The notes: generated by a model from the letters alone, not told the origin. Positions 1 to 6,648 are shown, numbered from the stretch's first letter. The stretch is DNA of 9,430 nucleotides from an uncultured Collinsella sp. (GCA_902492545.1 CABULX010000088.1:1-9430), one strand, 5' to 3'. Made by a program: numbers and translations.

Positions 1-974
1 ACGTGGGCCCGCTCTACCAGATGCCCGTTAAGCAGAGCCTCGAATCCGCAGGCTACGAGGTAAGCATCTGCACCTTCGAGGCCGGCGAGGCCCGTAAGCG
101 CGCCGAAACCTATGTTGCCATTTTGGAGTTTGTGGCCGAGCACGAGCTTTCGCGCTCCGACGTGATCGTGGCACTCGGCGGCGGCGTCGTGGGCGACGTG
201 GCGGGCTTTGTGGCCGCCACTTACATGCGCGGCTGCAAGTTTGCGCAGATCCCGACGAGCCTGCTCGCCATGGTGGATTCGTCGGTGGGCGGCAAGACCG
301 CCATCGACCTGGCTGCCGGCAAGAACTTGGCCGGCGCCTTTTGGCAGCCGAGCGTGGTTATCGCCGACTTGGGGTGCCTGGCCACCCTCACGCCCGAGCA
401 GTTCGCCGACGGCTGCGGCGAGGTCGTCAAGCACGCCGTGATCGCCGACCCGGAGCTTTTCGCCGAGCTGGAGAAGACCCCGCTCACGCTGGAGCTGCTC
501 AACCGCGATGTGGCCCGCGTAGCACTCATCATCGCCCGCAATATCGACATCAAGCGCGCCGTGGTCGTCGCCGACGAGCGCGAAACCAACCAGCGCAAGC
601 TCCTCAACTTTGGACACAGCGCCGGGCACGCCGTCGAGGCCTGCGAGCACTTTGAGCTCGGACACGGCAACTGCGTGTCGATCGGCATGGGCATCATCAC
701 GCGCGCCGCGGCCTTGCACGGCGTCTGCGATGCCGCACTGCCCGGTCGTATTGAGGAGCTCTGCGCCCGCCATGGCCTCAAGACCCGCTGCGACCTCGAT
801 GTCGATGCCGTCTTTGCCGAGGCGCTCCACGACAAGAAGCGCGCGGGCGACACCATCGACCTGGTGATTCCGCACGGCATTGGCCGCTGCAGCATCGACC
901 GCACGCCGCTTTCCACCTTCCACGACTTAATTGCCGAGGGCCTCGGCCAGAAGGGAGACGCATCCGCATGCTAG
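1..974 (+). CDS. aroB: 3-dehydroquinate synthase, 5'-truncated by window edge
   Basis: Converts DAHP to 3-dehydroquinate, the second step of the shikimate pathway, in the cytoplasm with NAD+ and a divalent metal. The 323 visible residues carry the family landmarks in order: the glycine-rich NAD motif GGGVVGDVAGF (about 59-69), QIPTSLLAMVDSSVGGKTA (82-100), KNLAGAFWQP, CGEVVKHA and LNFGHSAGHAVE. The expected metal ligands are present as E140, H205 and H221 (numbered from the GTG at position 3). The GGGVVGD motif lies about 40 residues closer to the start than in full-length enzymes of about 350-360 aa. The frame is also open to the window edge, so the true start lies upstream and the GTG at position 3 is probably internal. 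The 3' end overlaps aroA: the stop TAG at 972-974 sits inside ATGCTAG. Assignment is secure. Confidence 0.97.
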   Translation, partial: VGPLYQMPVKQSLESAGYEVSICTFEAGEARKRAETYVAILEFVAEHELSRSDVIVALGGGVVGDVAGFVAATYMRGCKFAQIPTSLLAMVDSSVGGKTAIDLAAGKNLAGAFWQPSVVIADLGCLATLTPEQFADGCGEVVKHAVIADPELFAELEKTPLTLELLNRDVARVALIIARNIDIKRAVVVADERETNQRKLLNFGHSAGHAVEACEHFELGHGNCVSIGMGIITRAAALHGVCDAALPGRIEELCARHGLKTRCDLDVDAVFAEALHDKKRAGDTIDLVIPHGIGRCSIDRTPLSTFHDLIAEGLGQKGDASAC

Positions 975-2287
975 CCCGCATCACCCCGTCCCCGCTCAAG
1001 GGCACCGTTCCCGCCATCGCGTCCAAGTCGATGGCGCATCGCCTGATCATCTGCGCCGCGCTTGCCAACGGCGAGACGCACGTTACCTGCAACACTACCT
1101 GCGCCGACATCGAGGCCACGGTGCGTTGCCTTACGGCCCTGGGCGCCCGCATCGAGACCGTCGAGGACGGCTTCCAGGTCCACCCCACCATGAAGAGTGT
1201 TGAGTTTGGCCTGCTCAAGGCCCTTGCCGGCGGCACGCTTGACTGCGGCGAAAGCGGCTCCACGCTGCGCTTTATGCTGCCTGTCGCCTGCGCGTTGGGT
1301 GCGGATGCCACCTTCGTGGGCCAGGGCCGCCTTGGCACTCGCCCGCTCTCCCCGCTCTCGGACGAGATCATCGCCGCCGGCTGCGACCTACAGGGTCTGG
1401 GCGGTTTTCCGCTCAAGACGAGCGGACGCATGCGCCCGGGCACCTTTGTGCTGCCGGGCAACGTGAGCTCGCAGTACATCTCGGGCCTGCTGCTGGCAGC
1501 CCCGCTGCTGGCCCAGCCCTCCTGCGTGCAGGTGACCGGCCTCATCGAGAGTCGCCCCTATATCAACCTGACGATCCAGGCCATGAAGGCCTTTGGCGTC
1601 GAGGTCAACGTCGAGCGTATTCCCGCCCGGGACGGCCAGCCCGAGGTCACGAACTTCCGCGTGAGCAGTGGCTCGTATCGCACGCCCGGCAGCGTGGCCG
1701 TCGAGGGTGACTGGTCCAACGCTGCCTTTTGGCTGTGTGCCGGCGCCATCGGCACCGACCCCATCACCGTCGAGGGTGTGTCCCTGAGCTCCGCACAGGG
1801 CGACCGCAACGTGCTTGCCGCGCTTTCGCGCTTTGGTGCCCGCATCGTGCGCTCCACCAACGCCGCCACCGTGCAGTCCGATAAGCTCGCCGGCTTCGAG
1901 ATGAGTGCCCACGACATTCCCGACCTGGTGCCCATTATCTCGGCCGTGGCCTCGCTGGCACAGGGCCGCACCTTTATCCGCGATTGCGCCCGTCTGCGTA
2001 TCAAGGAATCCGACCGCCTGGTCACCACCACCCGCGAGCTCACCGCGCTGGGCGCGCAGGTGCGTATTGCCGGCGACGACCTCATCATCAAGGGCGTCGA
2101 TGCCTTCACCGGCGGTGAGGTCGATTCGCACAACGACCACCGCATCGCCATGATGGCCGCCATCGCCGCGAGCCGCGCCACCGGCGAGGTCGTGATCCAC
2201 GGCGCCGAGGCCGTCAACAAGTCCTATCCCGATTTCTTCGACCACTACCGCCTGCTGGGCGGCAAGGTCACACTCGAGGAGGAATAG
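968..2287 (+). CDS. aroA: 3-phosphoshikimate 1-carboxyvinyltransferase (EPSP synthase)
   Basis: Joins shikimate-3-phosphate and phosphoenolpyruvate to give EPSP, the sixth step of the pathway; cytoplasmic. The 439 residues match the usual family length. Visible motifs are the substrate-binding SKSMAHR (K20, S21, R25), the PEP loop GESGSTLR (94-101), GRLGTRPLSPL (120-130), VEGDWSNAAFW, the catalytic aspartate in DIPDLVP (D319), RIKESDRL (K346, E347) and HNDHRIAM (R392). The glycine equivalent to E. coli Gly96 is retained (G97), but the flanks differ from the E. coli NAGTAMRP form (S98 for Thr97, F102 for Pro101). This resembles the GESGSTLR variant I associate with clostridial and related sequences. 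The ATG at 968 overlaps the aroB stop by 7 bp, and AGGGAG at 952-957 lies 10 nt upstream, so translational coupling with aroB is likely. Confidence 0.97.
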   Translation: MLARITPSPLKGTVPAIASKSMAHRLIICAALANGETHVTCNTTCADIEATVRCLTALGARIETVEDGFQVHPTMKSVEFGLLKALAGGTLDCGESGSTLRFMLPVACALGADATFVGQGRLGTRPLSPLSDEIIAAGCDLQGLGGFPLKTSGRMRPGTFVLPGNVSSQYISGLLLAAPLLAQPSCVQVTGLIESRPYINLTIQAMKAFGVEVNVERIPARDGQPEVTNFRVSSGSYRTPGSVAVEGDWSNAAFWLCAGAIGTDPITVEGVSLSSAQGDRNVLAALSRFGARIVRSTNAATVQSDKLAGFEMSAHDIPDLVPIISAVASLAQGRTFIRDCARLRIKESDRLVTTTRELTALGAQVRIAGDDLIIKGVDAFTGGEVDSHNDHRIAMMAAIAASRATGEVVIHGAEAVNKSYPDFFDHYRLLGGKVTLEEE

Positions 2288-2288
2288 C

Positions 2289-3386
2289 ATGGCCTCGACC
2301 TTTGGCAACGTCTTGCACTTAAGCATCTTCGGTCAATCGCACTCCCCCGCTATCGGCTGCTCGCTCGATGGCATCCCGGCGGGCATCGCCGTGGACCAGG
2401 AGCAGCTGCAGGCCTTCCTTAACCGTCGCGCCCCCGGACGCGACGAGACCGCGACCAAACGACGCGAGGCTGACGCAGCCCACATCATCGCCGGTGTTGT
2501 CGATGGACATACCACCGGCGCGCCCATCGCCGCGATTATCGAGAACACCAACACGCGCTCCAAGGATTACTCCGAGCTGCGCCGCAAGCCCCGCCCCGGG
2601 CACGCAGACTTTCCGGCGCGTGTGAAGTACCACAACATGCACGACGTCGCCGGCGGCGGGCACTTCTCCGGCCGCCTAACGGCCCCCTTATGCATCGCCG
2701 GCGGTATTGCGCTGCAGGCACTCGAGGCCCGCGGCATTCAGGTCATGGCGCACGTCGCGCAGATCGGCGGCATCTCCGACCTGCCCATGGACGACATGGT
2801 CTATCGCGAGGCCGACCGCAAGGCGATCCTTACGAACGACCTGCCCTGCATTGACGCTGCCGCTGCCGGTCGCATGCGCGAGGAGATTCTGGCCGCGCGC
2901 GACGAGCTCGACAGCATCGGCGGCATCGTGGAGTGCGGCATCTACGGACTTCCCGCAGGCATCGGTGACCCCATGTTCGACGGCATCGAGAACCGCATCG
3001 CGCAAATCGCGTTTGGCATTCCCGCTGTAAAGGGCGTGGAGTTTGGCATGGGCTTTGCCGTGGCCGCCATGCGCGGCAGCGAGAACAACGATCCGTATCG
3101 CATCGACGCCGAGACCGGCGAGATCGAGGTTGAGTCCAACAACGCCGGCGGCATCCTGGCCGGTATTTCGACCGGCGCGCCCGTCATGTGGCGCATGGCC
3201 GTAAAGCCGACGCCCTCAATTGGCCGCGAGCAGCAAACCGTAGACATGGACGCCATGGAAAATGCCGAGCTCTCGGTGCACGGCCGTCACGACCCCTGTA
3301 TCGTCCCGCGCGCCGTCCCCGTTGCCGAAGCAGCCGCTGCCCTCGCCGTCTGGGACGCCCTCCTCGAGGACGCAGCCCAGCGCTAA
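2289..3386 (+). CDS. aroC: Chorismate synthase
   Basis: Removes phosphate from EPSP to form chorismate using reduced FMN, the last step of the common pathway. Its 365 residues match the family length. Motifs seen are FGQSH near the N-terminus (H18, equivalent to the catalytic His of GESHG), RRAPGRDETATKRREAD (47-63), RPGHAD (102-107, second active-site His), GGGHFSGRLTAP (122-133), SNNAGGILAGISTGAP and GRHDPCIVPRAVPVAEA near the C-terminus. The GGGHFSGRLTAP form differs from the proteobacterial GGGRSSARET form. I read this as a clade variant and not as damage, because the remaining binding motifs are intact. The ATG follows the aroA stop by 1 bp, with a strong GGAGGA at 2278-2283. A 136-bp gap with two hairpins follows before pheA. 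Confidence 0.97.
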   Translation: MASTFGNVLHLSIFGQSHSPAIGCSLDGIPAGIAVDQEQLQAFLNRRAPGRDETATKRREADAAHIIAGVVDGHTTGAPIAAIIENTNTRSKDYSELRRKPRPGHADFPARVKYHNMHDVAGGGHFSGRLTAPLCIAGGIALQALEARGIQVMAHVAQIGGISDLPMDDMVYREADRKAILTNDLPCIDAAAAGRMREEILAARDELDSIGGIVECGIYGLPAGIGDPMFDGIENRIAQIAFGIPAVKGVEFGMGFAVAAMRGSENNDPYRIDAETGEIEVESNNAGGILAGISTGAPVMWRMAVKPTPSIGREQQTVDMDAMENAELSVHGRHDPCIVPRAVPVAEAAAALAVWDALLEDAAQR

Positions 3387-3394
3387 AAATCTCC

Positions 3395-3414
3395 GGGGGC
3401 CAACTCCGGCCCCC
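3395..3414. other. GC-rich hairpin just after aroC
   Basis: GGGGGCC (3395-3401) pairs perfectly with GGCCCCC (3408-3414) around a 6-nt loop, starting 8 bases after the aroC stop. The next T-run (3430-3434) is about 16 nt away and belongs to the neighbouring repeat, so this is not a textbook intrinsic terminator. It may slow transcription or protect the 3' end of the aroC transcript. The structure is visible; the role is a guess. Confidence 0.45.
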
Positions 3415-3425
3415 ACGCCCACCCA

Positions 3426-3501
3426 GTGATTTTTCTGGGACGGGGATTAAAAAATCATTGTGTACCTAATGATTTTTTAATCCCCGTCCCAGAAAAATCA
3501 C
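3426..3501. repeat. 34-bp perfect inverted repeat, double-hairpin REP-like element
   Basis: The arms 3426-3459 and 3468-3501 are exact reverse complements (34/34) around an 8-nt spacer, GTGTACCT. Each arm is itself a hairpin: TGATTTTT (3427-3434) pairs with AAAAATCA (3450-3457) around a 15-nt G-rich loop containing GGGACGG, and the right arm mirrors it. The element is therefore an inverted dimer of a smaller hairpin unit, the layout of bacterial REP pairs (BIMEs). It fills most of the aroC-pheA gap and ends 7 bases before the GTG at 3508. No transposase is nearby. Membership in a mobile or dispersed family is inferred, helped by the related hairpin at 5923-5961. An alternative is a regulatory or terminating hairpin, but no T-tract follows on either side. 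Confidence 0.85.
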
Positions 3502-3510
3502 CGACACGTG

Positions 3511-3517
3511 AAAGGGG
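3511..3517 (+). promoter_or_regulatory. Ribosome binding site that sets the pheA start
   Basis: AAAGGGG lies 5 nt before the ATG at 3523. It falls inside the coding sequence if the in-frame GTG at 3508 were used, and no comparable site precedes that GTG, where the hairpin repeat ends instead. This favours the ATG. Confidence 0.7.
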
Positions 3518-3522
3518 CCTCC

Positions 3523-4668
3523 ATGGACCTTGCTGACATCCGCCAGGCCATCGATGGCATCGACACCACGCTCCTCAACAGTTTTATCGAGCGCATGGAC
3601 ATTGCCACCGAGGTCGCCAAGTCAAAAATCGAGATGGGCAAGGCCGTCTTCGACCCCGCCCGCGAGCGCTCCAAGCTCAACAACCTCGCCAGCCGCGCGC
3701 CCGAGCGCTACGAGGCACAGACCATCGCCCTGTTCCGTCTCCTCATGAGCATGAGCAAAGCCGAGCAGCAGCGCTACATCAACGAGCTCAAGGGCATCAC
3801 CGTCTCGCAAAAGGCCCACGCCACGGCTGCAGCCTCCGACACGCCCTTCCCTCAAACGGCCACCGTTGCCTGCCAGGGCGTGGAAGGTGCCTATAGCCAG
3901 ATAGCCGCGTGCAAGCTCTTCGACGTGCCCGACATCGCGTTTTTCGAGACCTTCGAAGGCGTTATGCGCGCTGTGCGCGACGGCTTCTGCGAGTTTGGCG
4001 TGTTGCCCATCGAAAACTCAACTGCCGGATCGGTCAACGCCGTCTACGACCTGCTCGCCCAGTTCGACTTCCACATCGTGCGCTCGCTGCGCCTCAAGAT
4101 CGACCACAATCTGCTCGTCAAACCCGGCACCAAGCTCGCGGACATACGCGAGGTCTACAGCCACGGTCAGGCCATCGCGCAGTGCGCTAGCTTTATCGAG
4201 GCGCACGGCCTGAACGCTACCAAGTACCCCAACACGGCCATGTCGGCCGAGATGGTCGCCAGCTCCGAGCGTACCGATATTGCCGCCATCGCATCGCGCA
4301 GCTGTGCCGCGCTGTATGGTATGGAGGTGTTGGAATCCAACATCCAGGACTCGGACAACAACTACACGCGCTTTGTCGTCATCAGCCGCGAGCCGCGCGT
4401 CTACCCCGGCGCCAACCGCACCTCGCTCATGATCACCACGGCCAACGAGCCGGGCGCCCTCTACCGCGTGCTCGAGCGCTTCTACGCGCTCAACATCAAC
4501 CTCATCAAACTCGAGAGCCGTCCCATCCCCGGGCACGACTTTGAGTTTATGTTCTACTTTGATCTGGACTGCCCCTTTGGCAGCAAGGCACTCGACGACC
4601 TGCTCGATTCCATCGACGACGTGTGCGAGAGCTTTACCTACTTTGGCAGCTACACGGAGGTGCTCTAG
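3523..4668 (+). CDS. pheA: Bifunctional chorismate mutase / prephenate dehydratase (P-protein) with ACT domain
   Basis: Turns chorismate into prephenate and then phenylpyruvate, committing carbon to phenylalanine. From the ATG at 3523 it has 381 residues. Residues 1-88 form an AroQ-type chorismate mutase with all the usual pocket residues alignable to E. coli PheA: R7, R24, K35, D44, R47, E48, S78, Q82. About 114-285 is prephenate dehydratase, with PIENSTAG (162-169), SHGQAIAQC (from 213) and the catalytic TRF triad (282-284). About 299-376 is an ACT domain with EPGALYRVL and ESRP (331-334), the phenylalanine-binding signature, so feedback inhibition by Phe is expected. The first dehydratase motif reads QGVEGAYS in place of the common GPxGTFS. 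The in-frame GTG at 3508 is less likely as the start. The stop abuts the ATG of aroEK, and no Phe-rich leader peptide is visible upstream. Confidence 0.95.
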   Translation: MDLADIRQAIDGIDTTLLNSFIERMDIATEVAKSKIEMGKAVFDPARERSKLNNLASRAPERYEAQTIALFRLLMSMSKAEQQRYINELKGITVSQKAHATAAASDTPFPQTATVACQGVEGAYSQIAACKLFDVPDIAFFETFEGVMRAVRDGFCEFGVLPIENSTAGSVNAVYDLLAQFDFHIVRSLRLKIDHNLLVKPGTKLADIREVYSHGQAIAQCASFIEAHGLNATKYPNTAMSAEMVASSERTDIAAIASRSCAALYGMEVLESNIQDSDNNYTRFVVISREPRVYPGANRTSLMITTANEPGALYRVLERFYALNINLIKLESRPIPGHDFEFMFYFDLDCPFGSKALDDLLDSIDDVCESFTYFGSYTEVL

Positions 4669-5919
4669 ATGACCGATACCGCCGCAACCCGTCCCTATGG
4701 CGTGCTGGGCCGCGTGCTGGGCCACAGCTACACCCCGACCATCTACAAGGAGCTGGCGGGGCTTGAGTACGTGCGTTTTGAGCGCGAGCCCGAGGACCTC
4801 GCGGCCTTTATGAGGGGCGACGAGTGGGAGGGCACCAACGTGACCATCCCCTACAAGCGCGCCGTCATGGAGTACCTGGACGAGCTGAGCCCGCTGGCCG
4901 AGCGCATGGGCAACGTTAACACCATCACACGCCTGCCCGACGGCCGCCTGCGCGGTGACAACACTGACTATTTCGGTTTTCAGTGCCTAGTCGAGGAATT
5001 GGGCGTAGAGGTTGCCGGCAAGAAGGTCCTCGTCCTCGGTGCCACCGGTGGTGCCGGCACCACGGCAAGTATGGTGCTGGGAGACCTGGGCGCCATCGTC
5101 GTACCCGTGGGTCGCACGAGCGAGGTCAACTACGGCAACATCGCACAGCAGTCCGACGCCGCCCTGCTCGTCAACTGCACGCCTGCCGGCATGTTCCCCC
5201 ACTGCCCCGACGCGCCCTGCACACTCGAAGGGCTCGATGCGCTCGAAGGCGTTATCGACATTGTCTACAACCCCGCCCGCACGGGACTCATGCTCGAGGC
5301 CGAGCGCCGCGGCATCCCCTGCATCGGCGGCCTGCTCATGCTCGTGGCCCAGGCAGCGCAAGCCGTCGAGCGCTATACCGGCCAGGTCACCCCGCGCGAG
5401 CGCATCCTGGACGTAACGGAGCGCCTGTCGCGCCGCGAACAGAACATAGCGCTGATCGGCATGCCGGGTTCGGGCAAGACCCGCGTGGGTGAGCAGATCG
5501 CAATGCTGACGGGTCGCGAGCACATCGATCTGGACCGCGCCCTCGAGGAGCGCCTGGGCATGCCCTGTGCCGACTTTATCGTCGAGCGCGGCGAGGTCGC
5601 CTTCCGCGAGCAAGAGACAGCGGAGCTGGCCGACATTTCCAAGCGCAGCGGCCTGGTGCTCTCCACCGGCGGCGGCGTGGTCACACGCGACGAGAACTAC
5701 CCGCTGCTGTACCAGAATAGCCAGATCGTGATGCTCAACCGCAAGCTCGACGAGCTCGCCCACAAGGGCCGCCCCATCACCGCGCGCGACGGCATCGATA
5801 AGCTGGCTGAACAGCGCATGCCGCGCTACCGCGCCTGGGCCGACTACATCATCGACTCACGCGACTGCGCTGCCAACACCGCCCAAGCCCTCCTCGAGAC
5901 CCTCCCACCCGCTCTCTAA
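4669..5919 (+). CDS. aroE-aroK: Fused shikimate dehydrogenase - shikimate kinase
   Basis: One 416-residue frame carries two enzymes that are usually separate. Residues 1 to about 250 are shikimate dehydrogenase (dehydroshikimate to shikimate, NADPH): the shikimate-binding segment GHSYTPTIY (18-26, S20 and T22 in the SxS positions), NVTIPYK with catalytic K63, N84, DNTD with D100, the Rossmann loop GATGGAG (124-130), R149 in the NADP-preference position, and GGLLMLVAQ with Q228. Residues from about 258 to the end are shikimate kinase (shikimate to shikimate-3-phosphate, ATP): the P-loop GMPGSGKT (264-271), DLD (287-289), FREQE with R313, STGGGVV (332-338), the lid segment KGRPITA (366-372) and a late arginine near RMPRYRAW. 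The lengths fit a full AroE (about 255-280 aa) plus a full AroK (about 160-170 aa), and no internal stop or frameshift is seen. The ATG directly follows the pheA stop, with GGAGG at 4656-4660. Confidence 0.95.
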   Translation: MTDTAATRPYGVLGRVLGHSYTPTIYKELAGLEYVRFEREPEDLAAFMRGDEWEGTNVTIPYKRAVMEYLDELSPLAERMGNVNTITRLPDGRLRGDNTDYFGFQCLVEELGVEVAGKKVLVLGATGGAGTTASMVLGDLGAIVVPVGRTSEVNYGNIAQQSDAALLVNCTPAGMFPHCPDAPCTLEGLDALEGVIDIVYNPARTGLMLEAERRGIPCIGGLLMLVAQAAQAVERYTGQVTPRERILDVTERLSRREQNIALIGMPGSGKTRVGEQIAMLTGREHIDLDRALEERLGMPCADFIVERGEVAFREQETAELADISKRSGLVLSTGGGVVTRDENYPLLYQNSQIVMLNRKLDELAHKGRPITARDGIDKLAEQRMPRYRAWADYIIDSRDCAANTAQALLETLPPAL

Positions 5920-5922
5920 CCT

Positions 5923-5961
5923 AAGCCACCACAAAGGGGACAGACACCTTTGTGGTGGCTT
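5923..5961. repeat. 15-bp perfect hairpin repeat between aroEK and aroQ
   Basis: AAGCCACCACAAAGG (5923-5937) is the exact reverse complement of CCTTTGTGGTGGCTT (5947-5961), with a 9-nt loop GGACAGACA. It begins 3 bases after the aroEK stop and ends 22 bases before the aroQ ATG. The loop region reads GGGGACAGACACC, sharing the GGGAC(A/G)G core with the loops of the element at 3426-3501, although the stem sequences are unrelated. The GGGGACAGACACC type of hairpin resembles REP-like repeats that I recall from many bacterial genomes; this recollection is unchecked. Only a short T-run (TTT at 5960-5962) follows, so terminator activity would be weak. Confidence 0.8.
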
Positions 5962-5983
5962 TCCAACCGCAAAGGAAGCAACC

Positions 5984-6421
5984 ATGAAAGCACTCGTCAT
6001 CAACGGCCCCAACCTCAACATGCTCGGCATTCGCGAGCCGGGCATCTATGGTAGCGACAACTACGACCGCTTAGTGCAGATCTGCCAGGAAGCGGGAACC
6101 GCACAGGGCTTCAGCGAGGTCGAGGTCTTCCAGTCCAACCACGAGGGCAGCATCGTCGACAAGATCCAGGAGGCTTACGGCAAGGTCGACGGCATCGTCA
6201 TCAACCCGGCAGCCTACACGCACACCAGCGTGGCAATCCTTGACGCCCTCAAGGCCGTCGCCATCCCTGCCGTCGAGGTGCACATCAGCGCCGTAGAGAC
6301 GCGCGAGGACTTCCGCCAGGTGAGCTATGCACGCCTAGCCTGCTTCGCCACCATCACCGGCGAAGGCCTCCAGGGCTACGCCCACGCGCTGGAGCTGCTG
6401 AAAGAGCATCTGGAAAAGTAA
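5984..6421 (+). CDS. aroQ: Type II 3-dehydroquinate dehydratase
   Basis: Dehydrates 3-dehydroquinate to 3-dehydroshikimate, the third pathway step. The 145 residues are the normal size of the small, dodecamer-forming type II enzyme, which is unrelated to type I AroD. Motifs seen are NGPNLNMLGIREPGIYG (7-23; R17 and the catalytic Tyr Y22), QSNHEGSIVDKIQ (50-62), INPAAYTHTS (73-82; N74, H80), EVHISAVETRED (98-109; catalytic H100, R107) and FRQVSY. The usual HLSN segment is HISA here, so the Asn after Ser102 is replaced by Ala; other key residues are kept. AAAGGAAG (5971-5978) gives a good ribosome site. This is the last gene of the operon and supplies the one common-pathway step between AroB and the AroE half of the fusion. 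Confidence 0.96.
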   Translation: MKALVINGPNLNMLGIREPGIYGSDNYDRLVQICQEAGTAQGFSEVEVFQSNHEGSIVDKIQEAYGKVDGIVINPAAYTHTSVAILDALKAVAIPAVEVHISAVETREDFRQVSYARLACFATITGEGLQGYAHALELLKEHLEK

Positions 6422-6481
6422 AATGCCAACCCCAACAAACAGCAGCGGCTTGTTCGCGCTCGGCTTCAGCAGCATACAAGA

Positions 6482-6516
6482 TGAAAAAAGCCCAGACCAC
6501 CAAGCGGTCCGGGCTT
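6482..6516 (-). terminator. Intrinsic terminator for the tRNA-Arg / ABC exporter unit, possibly bidirectional
   Basis: On the minus strand AAGCCCGGACC pairs with GGTCTGGGCTT (11-bp stem, one mismatch, 7-nt loop) and runs straight into a T6 tract, so this is a classic rho-independent terminator about 10 nt beyond the encoded CCA of the tRNA. On the plus strand the hairpin is followed only by TTAATAAA, so it could stop aro transcripts less efficiently. It sits between convergent units. Confidence 0.85.
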
Positions 6517-6525
6517 AATAAACGA

Positions 6526-6602
6526 TGGTGCTCCATGGCGGATTCGAACCGTCGACCTTGGGATTAGAAGTCCCCTGCTCTATCCAACTGAGCTAATGGA
6601 GC
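6526..6602 (-). tRNA. tRNA-Arg, anticodon UCU, CCA encoded
   Basis: Read on the minus strand, the 7-bp acceptor stem GCTCCAT/ATGGAGC is perfect, the D-stem is GCTC/GAGC, the anticodon loop is CTTCTAA (anticodon TCT, decoding AGA and also AGG by wobble), and the T-loop is TTCGAAT. The discriminator A and CCA are encoded (6526-6529). Two stem positions do not pair in this reading: G27-A43 at the top of the anticodon stem and A50-C64 in the T-stem. Everything else fits the cloverleaf, so it is probably functional. It lies about 54 bp after the wzt-like gene in the same direction and upstream of a shared terminator. Confidence 0.95.
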
Positions 6603-6648
6603 AAATAACCACACGCCCAAGCAAGCGCAAGCCTGTCGGGCGCAAGTA

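Noticed and set aside
1388..2326. Long open frame on the minus strand opposite aroA (about 312 codons), with similar ones opposite aroB (221-916), pheA (4018-4725) and aroEK (4987-5763)
   Set aside because: These are antisense to well-recognised enzymes in GC-rich DNA, where stop codons are rare in other frames. Their translations are low-complexity and show no family motif.
3395..3414. Hairpin after aroC as a true intrinsic terminator
   Set aside because: The stem is strong but is followed by a C-rich stretch and not a T-run, and the next operon gene lies in the same direction with no clear new promoter.
3387..3522. Attenuator with a Phe-rich leader peptide controlling pheA
   Set aside because: No short frame with a ribosome site and clustered Phe codons exists in the gap, and the hairpins lack the following T-tract of an attenuator terminator.
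3508..3522. GTG at 3508 as the start of pheA
   Set aside because: It has no ribosome site, since the hairpin repeat ends immediately upstream. The ATG at 3523 has AAAGGGG at good spacing and directly begins the chorismate mutase helix.
6423..6518. 31-codon open frame after aroQ
   Set aside because: It has only a weak A-rich upstream site, runs into the terminator hairpin, and its peptide shows no recognisable feature.
6526..6602. tRNA 3' end as an integration site for a mobile element
   Set aside because: No integrase and no repeated copy of the tRNA 3' end were found in the window. The neighbours on both sides are ordinary chromosomal genes.
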